Positions 6,947-15,743 of a stretch of 37,971 nt of DNA are shown here, one piece after another; position 1 is the first letter of the stretch, and every line of letters starts with the position of its first letter. The translations under genes were made by a program, and so were the position numbers. The notes under the pieces were generated by a model. It was not told the origin of the DNA and ran no database searches. It was given only the letters and a program-made list of their open reading frames with translations. The stretch is from Rhizobium sullae (GTDB taxonomy: Bacteria > Pseudomonadota > Alphaproteobacteria > Rhizobiales > Rhizobiaceae), in the NCBI RefSeq assembly GCF_900169785.1, contig NZ_FWER01000002.1, positions 36,070-74,040 of the forward strand, written 5' to 3'.

Positions 6947-8188
6947 ATGTTCTCGCGTTTTGTTTTCGGCCTCGGCTTGCTGTCGGCGACCGCACTCGTG
7001 CATCACCCCGCTTTTGCGGCGGATGCCCGCACGCTGCAAATCTTCGTTTCAAAGGACAAGCAGTCGCTTGCCGTCTATGACGGCGCGGATGTGATCGCAA
7101 CGTCGAAAGTCTCGACCGGCAAGGCCGGCCACACGACGCCGAGCGGCATCTTTTCCGTGCTCGAGAAGCAGAAATATCACGAGTCCAACCTCTACTCGGC
7201 GGCTCCGATGCCGTGGATGCAGCGGCTGACCTGGTCCGGCATCGCGCTTCATGAATCGAATTCTGTGCCGCGCAATCCGGCCTCCCACGGCTGCGTGCGC
7301 ATGCCCGCCGCCTTTGCCAAACAGCTCTACAAGATGACGAGCCTCAGCGTGCCGGTCATCATCAGCGATGCGGAAGTGGCGCCCGAGCCGGTTGCGCATC
7401 CGAATCTCTTCCGTCCCGATCTGCCGGAACCGCCGCTGCTGCTTTCGGATGCGGCACTGCGTCCGGCGATCGGCGAAACCGGCGGCGAGCCGGTTCGACT
7501 GGCGATGAACAGCGCAGTGCCTCCTCCGGTCGCGCGGGCCGCAGTACCGGAAAACACCAATCCGATCCGCATTCTCATCACCCGCCGCACCGAGCGCGAG
7601 ACGGTGATCAATATCCAGACCTATCTCAACCAGCTCGGCTTTTCCGCGGGCGCGCCAGACGGGCTTCTCGGTACTGCAACCATTCAGGCCATCAATGCCT
7701 TCAAAGCGCTTCGATCCATGCAGTTCAAGGACGACAAGGCGCTCGTCAGCGACACTCTCTTGAGGGAAATTTACGCGGCGGCAGGCAAGGGCGAACCGCC
7801 GAACGGCGTCATCATGGTGCGCCAGGATTTCAAACCGGTCTTCGAGGCGCCGATCACGATCGGCAATCCGCGGCAGGCGCTCGGCACGCATTTTTTCACG
7901 CTGCACGCCGTCGACGTCGAAAACGGCAGGGCTGACTGGCTGGGCGTGACGCTCAAGAACAATCTTTCCAGGCAGGCGATGAAGCGGCTCGGGATCGTCG
8001 CCAACGAGAGCTCGATCGTGACCGGCGGTACGCCGATCGCCGATGCGCTCGACCGCATCACAATACCAGACGGAACACGCAGCCGGATCGACGGCATGCT
8101 GGCCAAAGGCTCGACGCTGACGATCTCCGACACCGGCATCGGCCCGGAGACCGGCGCCGGCACGGATTTCATCACGATCACGCGTTAG
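6947..8188 (+). CDS. L,D-transpeptidase (YkuD family), secreted
   Basis: The ATG at 6947 places a signal peptide at the N-terminus (MFSRFVFGLG, cleavage after PAFA near residue 24). The earlier in-frame start at 6827 would bury it and is rejected. The mature protein (413 residues with signal) carries a YkuD domain at about 28-140 with His102 and the catalytic SHGCVR motif (Cys116). This family forms 3-3 peptidoglycan crosslinks or attaches proteins to peptidoglycan. A peptidoglycan-binding-like domain follows at about 220-280 (INIQTYLNQLGFSAGAPDG), then a further C-terminal domain of about 120 residues. It acts in the periplasm. It is preceded by dinB on the same strand but with a gap of 138 bp. 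Confidence 0.88.
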   Translation: MFSRFVFGLGLLSATALVHHPAFAADARTLQIFVSKDKQSLAVYDGADVIATSKVSTGKAGHTTPSGIFSVLEKQKYHESNLYSAAPMPWMQRLTWSGIALHESNSVPRNPASHGCVRMPAAFAKQLYKMTSLSVPVIISDAEVAPEPVAHPNLFRPDLPEPPLLLSDAALRPAIGETGGEPVRLAMNSAVPPPVARAAVPENTNPIRILITRRTERETVINIQTYLNQLGFSAGAPDGLLGTATIQAINAFKALRSMQFKDDKALVSDTLLREIYAAAGKGEPPNGVIMVRQDFKPVFEAPITIGNPRQALGTHFFTLHAVDVENGRADWLGVTLKNNLSRQAMKRLGIVANESSIVTGGTPIADALDRITIPDGTRSRIDGMLAKGSTLTISDTGIGPETGAGTDFITITR

Positions 8189-8275
8189 AGTGCCGCTACA
8201 CGCAAGATGCGGCGAAGGCGCTCAAACGACCTTCGCTTGAGAGCGAGCGCAGGAAATCTTGATTTATGCACATGG
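8186..8275. repeat. Possible rhizobial intergenic repeat remnant
   Basis: Immediately after the transpeptidase gene are GAGTGCCGC and GCGGC..GGCGCTC inverted segments and a stretch (8251-8270) reading AGGAAATCTTGATTTATGCA. From memory this resembles a family of short repeats scattered between genes in Rhizobium genomes; I cannot verify copy number from one window. If true, the first codons of the longest HIT frame come from the repeat. Confidence 0.3.
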
Positions 8276-8292
8276 CCCTGATGAGATTCAGC

Positions 8293-8799
8293 ATGAGCAA
8301 GCGCAAGCCGTTCGATCTCGATGGATACCTGCGTGATATCACGACACGGCCCTGCTTTATCTGCGGCGTGGTGAGCGGAGATCCCGCGTTCTTCCATCAT
8401 CGCATTTTCGAGGATGAGGAGACAATCATCTTTCTCAGTAAGTATCCAACATTGCCCGGATACTGCTTGGTTTCCCCGAAGAAACACCGCGAAGACTTGG
8501 CGCAGGATCTCTCGACCGAAGAATACCTGCGATTGCAAAGGCATATACACGTCTTGTCTCGTGCTCTGAAAAAGCTACTCGAGGCTGAAAGGATCTACGT
8601 TCTTTCGCTGGGCAGCCAGCAAGCCAACAGCCACATCCATTTCCATGTGGTCCCTCTGCCCGCAGGCGTTCCGCTCCAGGAGCAACAGTACCACGCACTC
8701 ATGGCCGAGCATGGCGTGCTGCAGATTCCGGCCGACGAGATGGCACGGCTAGCGGGGCAGATCACCCAAGCTTTCCTTGAAGAACTGAGCGCTTCATAG
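8293..8799 (+). CDS. HIT family protein
   Basis: A histidine-triad protein of about 168 residues. The hallmark HIHFHVV (H-x-H-x-H-x-x) follows QQANS, and the N-terminal PCFICG element and the PGYCLVSPKKH segment are typical of the fold. HIT proteins hydrolyse or transfer nucleotidyl groups, for example from Ap4A or AMP-linked substrates; the substrate here is unknown. Possible starts are 8266, 8281 and 8293. I prefer 8293 (MSKRKPFDL) because the first codons of the longest form overlap a repeat-like sequence. None has a strong ribosome-binding site. The gene is convergent with dnaE, ending 19 bp from it. Confidence 0.85.
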   Translation: MSKRKPFDLDGYLRDITTRPCFICGVVSGDPAFFHHRIFEDEETIIFLSKYPTLPGYCLVSPKKHREDLAQDLSTEEYLRLQRHIHVLSRALKKLLEAERIYVLSLGSQQANSHIHFHVVPLPAGVPLQEQQYHALMAEHGVLQIPADEMARLAGQITQAFLEELSAS

Positions 8800-8818
8800 T
8801 GCAGGTTCAGTTCACGAC

Positions 8819-11800
8819 CTAGACAAGCTCGACATCGACAATGCCGGGGGCGGCGCGCAAGGCGGCGGCGATTTCTGGCGTGATGCGGTATTTCTGCGGC
8901 AGCTCCACCTCGACCTCGCGCTTGCCGTCCTCCTTGATGACGATGAAGGAGACGAGGCCGTCGCCCTTGGCGTTCAGATGTGCTGCAACGGCGCGCAGCG
9001 GGCCGGAATCGCGAACATAAACGCGCAGCGCCTTCTGCATCTGCAGCGATTTCTCCTCGAGCGACTGGATCGTCTGCAAGCGCAGCCCTACGCCTTCCGG
9101 ACGCTCTTCGCCGGTGGCGGTGAGCACGAAGGATTTCCCGGCCTCCAGCACATCGCGGTACTGGTTCAGCATTTCGGAGAACAGCACGGCTTCGAACTGT
9201 CCGGACGAATCCGAAAAGACGATGATCCCCATCTTGTTGCCGGTGCGGGTCTTGCGCTCCTGCTTCGAAATCACAGTTCCGGCAAGGCGGGCATTGGTTG
9301 CGCCCTGCTTCACGGCGGCGGAGAACTCGGCAAAGGTCTGGACCCGCATCTTCTGCAGGATGTTGTTGTAGCTGTCGAGCGGGTGCGCCGTCAGGTAGAA
9401 GCCGAGCACCTGGAACTCCTTGAGCAGCTGCTCGGAGGCGAGCCAGGGCGAAAACGGCGGCAGCGCGATCTTCTCCGGACCGGACGACAGCGCGCCGCCG
9501 AAGATATCCGACTGGCCGCTCAGCTTGTTTTCCTGCGCGCGCTGGGCATAACCCAGAATGCGATCAAGGCCGGCGGCGAGCTGGGCGCGATCCTGGCCGA
9601 AGCAATCGAAGGCGCCGGCATAGATCAGGCTTTCCAGCACGCGACGGTTGACCTGGCGCGGATCGATACGCAGGCAGAAATCCTCGATACTGGTAAAAGG
9701 CTTGTCGCCGCGCACCTCGACAATGTGATCGACGGCATTTTCGCCGACGCCCTTCAGCGCCGCCAGTGCATAATAAATGCGGTTGTCGCCCGTTTCAAAT
9801 TGGCGGAATGAGCTTTGAACCGAAGGCGCAATGACCTCGATGCCTAGGCGCTTGGCATCCTGCCGGAAATCATTGACCTTATCCGTGTTCGACATGTCGA
9901 GCGTCATCGACGCGGCGAGGAACTCGACCGGATAATGCGCTTTCATATAGGCCGTCTGATAGGAGACGATGGCATAAGCTGCTGCGTGCGACTTGTTGAA
10001 GCCGTAATTCGCGAACTTCGCCAGCAGTTCGAAGATGTTATCGGCCTGCGGTTTCGAAACGCCGTTGCGGATGGCGCCGTCGACGAAGCGTTCGCGCTGC
10101 TGGTCCATTTCCGCCTTGATCTTCTTGCCCATGGCGCGGCGCAAGAGATCGGCTTCGCCGAGCGAATAGCCGGACAGGACCTGGGCGATCTGCATCACCT
10201 GTTCCTGATAGACGATGACGCCCTGCGTTTCCTTGAGCAGATGGTCGATCATCGGATGGATCGACTCGAGCTCTTCCTCGCCATGCTTGCGGGCATTGTA
10301 AGTCGGGATGTTTTCCATCGGGCCCGGGCGATAGAGGGCGACGAGGGCGATGATATCCTCGATGCAGTCCGGCTTCATGCCGATCAGCGCCTTGCGCATG
10401 CCGGCACTTTCCACCTGGAACACGCCGACCGTTTCGCCGCGCGAAAGCATCTCGTAGGTTTTCTTGTCGTTGAGCGGGATTGCAGCGAGGTCGATGTTGA
10501 TGCCGCGCTTGGCGACGAAATCAACGGCGACCTTCAGCACAGTCAGAGTTTTCAGGCCGAGGAAGTCGAACTTGACGAGGCCGGCCTGCTCGACCCATTT
10601 CATATTGAACTGGGTAACCGGCATATCCGAGCGGGGGTCGCGATACATCGGGACCAGCTTCGAGAGCGGCCGGTCGCCAATGACGATGCCGGCGGCATGC
10701 GTCGAGGCGTGGCGGTAAAGGCCCTCGATCTTCTGGGCGATATCGAGCAGGCGCGCCACCACGGGCTCCTTTGCCGCCTCCTCCTGGAGCTTAGGCTCCT
10801 CTTCGATCGCCTTGGAAAGCGGCGTCGGATTGGCCGGGTTGTTCGGCACTAGCTTACAGATCTTGTCGACCTGGCCATAGGGCATTTCCAGCACGCGGCC
10901 GACATCGCGAAGGGCGGCCCGCGCCTGCAGCGAACCGAAGGTGATGATCTGCGCCACCTGCGCGCGACCGTATTTCTGCTGGACGTAGCGGATCACCTCT
11001 TCGCGGCGGTCCTGGCAGAAGTCGATATCGAAGTCGGGCATCGAGACGCGTTCCGGATTGAGGAAGCGTTCGAAAAGCAGCGAGAAGCGCAGCGGATCGA
11101 CGTCGGTGATCGTCAGCGCATAGGCGACGAGCGAGCCCGCGCCCGAGCCGCGGCCGGGACCGACCGGGATACCATGCTGCTTCGCCCATTTGATGAAGTC
11201 CGCAACGATCAGGAAGTAGCCGGGGAACTTCATGCGCTCGATGACGCTGAGTTCGAATTCCAGCCGTTCGCGGTAATCCTTCTCCTCATAACCGGGCGAC
11301 ATGCCGAGGGTGGCGAGGCGCATGTCGAGCCCCTCCTCGGCCTGCCGGCGGAGCTCGAGCGATTCGGCGCGGTCCGCCTCCTCCGGATCGTCGGTGGCGC
11401 CGGTAAAGCGCGGCAGGATCGGCTTGCGGGTCTTCAGCACGAAGGAGCAGCGCCGGGCGATCTCGACCGTGTTTTGCAGCGCCTCCGGCAGATCGGCAAA
11501 GAGCTTCGCCATTTCGGCGCGACTCTTCAGATAATGGTCCGGTGTCAGGCGGAAGCGGCTGTCGTCCGACACGATGGCGTTATGGGCAACGGCCATCAAC
11601 GCGTCATGGGCATCGTAGTCGTCGCGTGCCGGGAAGAATGCCTCGTTGGTCGCCACCAGCGGCAGATCGTGCTCGTAGGCAAGCCCCACGACCCTCTGCT
11701 CATGGCGCTTGTCGTAGGTTCCATGGCGCTGCAATTCGACATAGAGCCTGCCAGGGAAAAGGCGCTTCATGGCGAGCAGCCGGTTTTCCGCTTGTGCGCC

Positions 11801-12304
11801 ATGCCCCTGCTTCAGTGCCACATCGACGGGACCGCCAAGCGCTCCCGTCAGCGCGATCAGGCCCTCCGTTCCCGCCTCCTCCAGCCAGGAGGCGCGGATA
11901 TGGACCGCCTGATCGTCGCCGCCGCCGAGATAGGCGCGGCTGACGATATCGACCAGCCGCTCGTAACCTGCCGCGGTCGAGGCAAGCACGACGATCGCCG
12001 GTAGCTTGGCCAGCGCCTGGTGGCCGCCGCGCCTTTCGGTCTCCAGACCGTCTTCCATGTCGATCGACATCTGGCAACCGATGATCGGCTGCAGCCCTTC
12101 TTCCATCGCTTTCTGCGAAAACTCGAGAGCGACGAACAGGTTGTTGGTGTCGGTGATGGCGATCGCCGGCTGGCTGTCGCCCGATGCCTTGTAGAGAATC
12201 TTCTTCAGCGGCAGCGCGCCTTCAAGCAGCGAATAGGCCGAGTGGACGCGCAGATGCACGAAACCCGGAGTCCCGCTGACAAAGCCGCTCTCCGCATCCG
12301 CCAT
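8819..12304 (-). CDS. dnaE: DNA polymerase III alpha subunit
   Basis: A 1161-residue replicative polymerase subunit from the ATG at 12304 (MADAESGF), preceded by GGAAGGG. A longer frame from 12394 has no ribosome-binding site. The N-terminal PHP domain starts with HLRVHSAYSLLEGALPLKKI. The C-family catalytic core has PDFDIDFCQDRREEVI, carrying the metal-binding aspartates, and GRGSGAGSLVAYALTITDVD before it. Helix-hairpin-helix elements follow (AALKGVGENAVDHI), and an OB fold lies near the C-terminus. The architecture is that of DnaE1, the main replicative enzyme. The error-prone DnaE2 is normally encoded with imuA/imuB, which are absent here. It polymerises DNA within the Pol III holoenzyme with the epsilon and beta subunits. 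Confidence 0.96.
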   Translation of the reverse strand: MADAESGFVSGTPGFVHLRVHSAYSLLEGALPLKKILYKASGDSQPAIAITDTNNLFVALEFSQKAMEEGLQPIIGCQMSIDMEDGLETERRGGHQALAKLPAIVVLASTAAGYERLVDIVSRAYLGGGDDQAVHIRASWLEEAGTEGLIALTGALGGPVDVALKQGHGAQAENRLLAMKRLFPGRLYVELQRHGTYDKRHEQRVVGLAYEHDLPLVATNEAFFPARDDYDAHDALMAVAHNAIVSDDSRFRLTPDHYLKSRAEMAKLFADLPEALQNTVEIARRCSFVLKTRKPILPRFTGATDDPEEADRAESLELRRQAEEGLDMRLATLGMSPGYEEKDYRERLEFELSVIERMKFPGYFLIVADFIKWAKQHGIPVGPGRGSGAGSLVAYALTITDVDPLRFSLLFERFLNPERVSMPDFDIDFCQDRREEVIRYVQQKYGRAQVAQIITFGSLQARAALRDVGRVLEMPYGQVDKICKLVPNNPANPTPLSKAIEEEPKLQEEAAKEPVVARLLDIAQKIEGLYRHASTHAAGIVIGDRPLSKLVPMYRDPRSDMPVTQFNMKWVEQAGLVKFDFLGLKTLTVLKVAVDFVAKRGINIDLAAIPLNDKKTYEMLSRGETVGVFQVESAGMRKALIGMKPDCIEDIIALVALYRPGPMENIPTYNARKHGEEELESIHPMIDHLLKETQGVIVYQEQVMQIAQVLSGYSLGEADLLRRAMGKKIKAEMDQQRERFVDGAIRNGVSKPQADNIFELLAKFANYGFNKSHAAAYAIVSYQTAYMKAHYPVEFLAASMTLDMSNTDKVNDFRQDAKRLGIEVIAPSVQSSFRQFETGDNRIYYALAALKGVGENAVDHIVEVRGDKPFTSIEDFCLRIDPRQVNRRVLESLIYAGAFDCFGQDRAQLAAGLDRILGYAQRAQENKLSGQSDIFGGALSSGPEKIALPPFSPWLASEQLLKEFQVLGFYLTAHPLDSYNNILQKMRVQTFAEFSAAVKQGATNARLAGTVISKQERKTRTGNKMGIIVFSDSSGQFEAVLFSEMLNQYRDVLEAGKSFVLTATGEERPEGVGLRLQTIQSLEEKSLQMQKALRVYVRDSGPLRAVAAHLNAKGDGLVSFIVIKEDGKREVEVELPQKYRITPEIAAALRAAPGIVDVELV

Positions 12305-12420
12305 CTTATACCCTTCCAATCGCCCGAATGAATCGATTTGCATTGTCGGTGTTGATGACGGCGATGTCCAGAAGCGGTCCCTTGCGCGGACCACATGAAG
12401 CGATGCGGTCCCCTGAAAAA

Positions 12421-12507
12421 TTACATTGCCATGAGAATCAGCGAGAAGCTGGCAACAAACATTGCGATGGAGGTGAATGCTGCGATATCACGGATCATGT
12501 CAGTCAT
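12421..12507 (-). CDS. Predicted 28-residue membrane miniprotein
   Basis: An ATG at 12507 opens a 29-codon frame ending in TAA at 12421. The product begins MTDMIRDIAAFTSIAMF and continues as one hydrophobic helix (about residues 9-28), so it should sit in the inner membrane. A textbook ribosome-binding site, TAAGGAG, lies at 12514-12520 with suitable spacing, and a TTGACA promoter lies further upstream. It is between dnaE and a divergent exported-protein gene. The overlapping + strand frame (12395-12583) lacks comparable signals. The function is unknown. Similar one-helix miniproteins often modulate larger membrane proteins, but nothing here names a partner. Confidence 0.6.
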   Translation of the reverse strand: MTDMIRDIAAFTSIAMFVASFSLILMAM

Positions 12508-12534
12508 CTTGCTCTCCTTACTCGTTATGTTTCC

Positions 12535-12563
12535 AATTTGTTCCGCTATTGTTCTGTTGTCAA
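12535..12563 (-). promoter_or_regulatory. Promoter of the 28-residue membrane protein gene
   Basis: On the minus strand TTGACA (12558-12563) is followed after 17 bp by CAAATT (12535-12540). The -10 box is poor, but the -35 box is perfect and sits in a 16-nt stretch, ATTCCTGTTGACAACA, identical to the proS promoter region in this window. CTGTTG-T-CAACAG at the -35 is also an inverted repeat. Confidence 0.45.
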
Positions 12564-12608
12564 CAGGAATCTTTTCCGCATAGTTAACGGCGGAACCGGG
12601 GGAGAATC

Positions 12609-13184
12609 ATGAGGACCGCCATCGCATTCATCGCCATTCTCGCTGCAACGGCGACATCGGCTGCGGACATAGACGCTGGCCATATCGTCGATGCCGCGAC
12701 CGGAGACTGGAACGGCGACGGCAAGCCGGATCTCGCAATCCTCGCCGGACCGGCCGAAGCTGCAAGCGACGAGCAGATCGGCATCTATATCTATTTGCGC
12801 GACGCCGATCACGAGCTGCTCAGGCTTTCGGCGAGAGCGCCCGACAAAATCTGGGGCAGCACGGATGCAGACGGCGTCCTCGGTCAGGAACCGTCGATCA
12901 AGGCGGCCGGGAAGACCTCCATTGCCGTCCGTTCCCAGAACAGCGCGATCGGCCGCGAGCGCTGGGACCAGACGCTGACGCTCGCCTATCGTAACAAGCA
13001 GTTCGTGGTAGCCGGTTACACCTATAATCACTACGACACGCTCGCCAATGCCGGCGGTTCCTGCGACTACAATGCGCTGACTGGCAAGTTGCAGAAGGAC
13101 GGAAAGGACGTGAAGACCGTGCCGCGCGTCATCGCGATCGAGCAATGGAGCGACGAGACCGGTCAATCGATCTGCGGCCAGTAG
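12609..13184 (+). CDS. Exported protein with calcium-loop-like motif
   Basis: A 191-residue protein with a clear signal peptide (MRTAIAFIAILAATATSA, cleavage near residue 19). The mature part begins with an FG-GAP/EF-hand-like acidic loop, DWNGDGKPDLAIL (33-45), which suggests Ca2+ binding. Two cysteines near the C-terminus (about 154 and 189) could form a disulfide in the periplasm. The start codon follows a strong GGGGGAG site. No enzymatic motif is recognisable and the family is not named with confidence. It is divergent from the miniprotein gene, separated by about 100 bp. Confidence 0.75.
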   Translation: MRTAIAFIAILAATATSAADIDAGHIVDAATGDWNGDGKPDLAILAGPAEAASDEQIGIYIYLRDADHELLRLSARAPDKIWGSTDADGVLGQEPSIKAAGKTSIAVRSQNSAIGRERWDQTLTLAYRNKQFVVAGYTYNHYDTLANAGGSCDYNALTGKLQKDGKDVKTVPRVIAIEQWSDETGQSICGQ

Positions 13185-13254
13185 TCACAAGTTCTCATTT
13201 TGTTCTTTACAGGCATACGTTTTTCGGAGAGGTTCGGCGCGGGGGCCGAGCGCT

Positions 13255-13719
13255 ATGAATCTTGCAGCATTGAACAGCTTTATCGTCGAAGCGAAGGCAA
13301 ATACCTATGTCGGCGGCGGGAAAACATTAGGCGCCTGCCGCGCCGGGTCGCACGACATCGGCTACGAGCGCGGAGATTGGCGCTATCTCGACAGCTACTT
13401 TGGCGGAACGGATTTCGCCGGACAGGAAGTCGTGTGGCTGAGCGGCGAGCCTATCTGGGTGATGAATTATTTCGGCCGCATCGTCGAGCCGTCGCTGATC
13501 GATGGGCAGAAGGCAGGCGTGGTGATCAAGGCTGCGCTTTCGACGATGTATGCCGAGCACCAGCGCTTTCTGGGCGGCATGGAATTTGAACATGCCTTCG
13601 GCTTCTACGCCGACGACAGCACCGGCGATTGCGATCACTTCAGCGGGCGGGAAATGATCATCGTCGAGGAGCGGAGAGCCTACGAGCTGGACTATCGCGG
13701 CGGCCTCATCCGCCCCTAA
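13255..13719 (+). CDS. DUF5680 domain protein
   Basis: A 154-residue cytoplasmic-type protein. The segments FIVEAKANTYVGGG (9-22), SHDIGYERGDWRYLDSYFGGTDF and GQEVVWLSGEPIWVMNY match my memory of the DUF5680 family, a domain found alone or behind helix-turn-helix domains. No HTH is present here. The function is unknown. It starts at ATG 13255, 70 bp after the exported-protein gene, without a strong ribosome-binding site. Its stop codon is immediately next to the stop codon of convergent lolD. Confidence 0.75.
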   Translation: MNLAALNSFIVEAKANTYVGGGKTLGACRAGSHDIGYERGDWRYLDSYFGGTDFAGQEVVWLSGEPIWVMNYFGRIVEPSLIDGQKAGVVIKAALSTMYAEHQRFLGGMEFEHAFGFYADDSTGDCDHFSGREMIIVEERRAYELDYRGGLIRP

Positions 13720-14403
13720 TCAGAATTCGACGATCTTGCCGTCGCTGATGGTCACGCGGCGGTCCATGCGGCCGGCGAGTTCGTGGTTGTGGGTGGCGAT
13801 CAGCGCTGCGAGACCGGACTGGCGCACCAGCGCCTCCAGCGCGTCAAACACGTAATGCGCGGTTTCCGGATCAAGGTTTCCGGTCGGCTCATCGGCGAGA
13901 AACACGGTCGGCGCATTGGCAACGGCGCGCGCAATCGCGACCCGCTGCTGCTCGCCGCCCGACAGCTCGCCGGGACGATGATTGGCGCGATGGCCGATGC
14001 GCATATAGTCGAGCAACTGCTTAGCGCGCTCGGCCGCCTCCTTGCGCGGCAAACCGGCGATCAACTGCGGCATCATGATGTTTTCGAGCGCCGAGAACTC
14101 CGGCAGGAGATGGTGGAACTGGTAGACGAAGCCGATCTCGCTGCGGCGGATTGCCGTGCGCTTCTCGTCGTTCAGCCCTTCGCAGGCTTGACCATTGACG
14201 GCGACTTCGCCGCCGTCCGGATGCTCCAGCAGGCCGGCGACATGCAGCAACGTCGATTTGCCTGTGCCCGACGGAGCGACCAGCGCGACGATCTCGCCGC
14301 TGTGGAGAACAAAATCGGCCCCCTTCAGAATGGTGAGCACGGTATCGCCCTGGCCATAGTGACGCTCGACGCCCGAAAGCTTGAGAACGACGTTCCGTTT
14401 CAT
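13720..14403 (-). CDS. lolD: Lipoprotein-releasing ABC transporter, ATP-binding protein
   Basis: From the ATG at 14403 ([10 protein letters not shown]) the product has 227 residues. It has a complete ABC ATPase set: Walker [10 protein letters not shown] (43-51), signature [14 protein letters not shown], Walker [16 protein letters not shown], and a His switch in IATHNHELA. In this family LolD powers the transfer of outer-membrane lipoproteins from the inner membrane to the carrier LolA. It lies downstream of the permease gene with a gap of 15 bp, so the two form one unit. Sequence similarity to MacB/FtsE-type ATPases exists, but the neighbouring LolC/E permease settles the assignment. Confidence 0.92.
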   Translation of the reverse strand: MKRNVVLKLSGVERHYGQGDTVLTILKGADFVLHSGEIVALVAPSGTGKSTLLHVAGLLEHPDGGEVAVNGQACEGLNDEKRTAIRRSEIGFVYQFHHLLPEFSALENIMMPQLIAGLPRKEAAERAKQLLDYMRIGHRANHRPGELSGGEQQRVAIARAVANAPTVFLADEPTGNLDPETAHYVFDALEALVRQSGLAALIATHNHELAGRMDRRVTISDGKIVEF

Positions 14404-14418
14404 TGAAATCAGCATTCC

Positions 14419-15726
14419 TTATTCGTAGCGGAGCGCCTGCACCGGATCGAGCTTCGAGGCCCGCCAAGCTGGGAAAATGGTCGCGAGAAAGGAGAGCGAC
14501 AGCGCCATGACAACGACAGAGACCGTCTCGCCAATGCTCATCTCGGCTGGCAACTGGCTCAGGAAATAGAGCTGCGGATTGAAGAGCACAGTGCCCGTAA
14601 TCCAGGAGAAGAACTGGCGGATCGACTCGATATTGATGCAGACGACGACGCCGAGCAGCACGCCGGCAATGGTGCCGACGATGCCGATCGCAGCACCGGT
14701 CATGAAGAAGATGCGCATGATGGCGCCGGACGTCGCACCCATAGTGCGCAGGATCGCGATGTCGCTGCCCTTGTCCTTCACCAGCATGATCAGGCCGGAG
14801 ATGATGTTTAGCGCCGCAACGAGCACGATCAGCGTCAGGATCATGAACATCACGTTGCGCTCCACCTGCAGAGCGGAAAAGAAGGTCTGGTTGCGCTGGC
14901 GCCAATCGGTGATGCCGATCTGGCGGCCGGCCGCTTCCTCCACCCTGGGGCGGAGATTGTCGATGTCGTCGGGATTGTTGGCGAAGAGCTCGATCGACTG
15001 AACGAGGCCCTCGGCATTGAAATAGAGCTGCGCCTCTTCGAGCGGCATATAGATGATCGCCGCATCATATTCCGACATGCCGATCTCGAAGATACCGGAG
15101 ACGGTGTAGGATTTGACCCGCGGATTGATGCCCATCGGCGTCACGTCGCCTTCGGGGGAAATCAGCGTGATGGTATCGCCTGCCTGCAGGCCGAGTTGCT
15201 CCGCCATGCGCGAGCCGACGAGAACGCCCTGCCCCGAAGCGAAACCGACGAGGTCTCCGGACTTGATGTTGTCGGAAACCGTCTTGAGCTTGGTGAGATC
15301 TTCAGCGCGGATGCCGCGCACCAGGGCGCCGGTCCCGGCACCCGCCTGCCCGGAGGCCAGCGTCTGACCTTCGACCAGCGGCAGCGCCATCCTGATGCCG
15401 GGCACCGCCGCGAACCTGTCGGTCAATGCCGCATAATCATTGAAAGGCCCGTCCACCGGCTGGACGATCATATGACCGTTGATGCCGAGAATGCGCGAGA
15501 TCAGCTCGGTTCGGAAACCGTTCATGACCGCCATGACGATGATCAGCGTTGCGACGCCCAGCATAATGCCGACGAAGGAAAAGCCCGCGATGACCGAGAT
15601 GAAGGCCTCCTTGCGGCGAGCGCGCAGATAGCGCCACGCCACGAGGCGTTCGAAGGCGGAAAATGGCCTGCCCGCCGGACCGAGGCCGGATTTCGAACCC
15701 CGCTGGTCCACCGCCGCATCTGCCAT
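14419..15726 (-). CDS. Lipoprotein-releasing ABC transporter permease (LolC/LolE type)
   Basis: A 435-residue membrane protein. A short cytoplasmic N-terminus (FSAFERLVAWRYLRARRKEAFISVIA) precedes helix 1 (about 42-68). A large periplasmic domain of about 220 residues follows, then three helices (about 290-318, 335-362, 395-420) and the end DPVQALRYE typical of FtsX-like permeases. Only one permease gene accompanies lolD here, so a homodimer would replace the E. coli LolC-LolE heterodimer; single-permease Lol systems are known. It is 17 bp downstream of proS and upstream of lolD on the same strand. I leave the symbol open between lolC, lolE and lolF. Confidence 0.88.
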   Translation of the reverse strand: MADAAVDQRGSKSGLGPAGRPFSAFERLVAWRYLRARRKEAFISVIAGFSFVGIMLGVATLIIVMAVMNGFRTELISRILGINGHMIVQPVDGPFNDYAALTDRFAAVPGIRMALPLVEGQTLASGQAGAGTGALVRGIRAEDLTKLKTVSDNIKSGDLVGFASGQGVLVGSRMAEQLGLQAGDTITLISPEGDVTPMGINPRVKSYTVSGIFEIGMSEYDAAIIYMPLEEAQLYFNAEGLVQSIELFANNPDDIDNLRPRVEEAAGRQIGITDWRQRNQTFFSALQVERNVMFMILTLIVLVAALNIISGLIMLVKDKGSDIAILRTMGATSGAIMRIFFMTGAAIGIVGTIAGVLLGVVVCINIESIRQFFSWITGTVLFNPQLYFLSQLPAEMSIGETVSVVVMALSLSFLATIFPAWRASKLDPVQALRYE

Positions 15727-15743
15727 TTCGCCTCCGTTCGGCC

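Noticed and set aside
12395..12583. 62-codon + strand hydrophobic frame
   Set aside because: It lacks a ribosome-binding site and runs opposite the 28-codon minus-strand frame, which has clear promoter and ribosome-binding signals.
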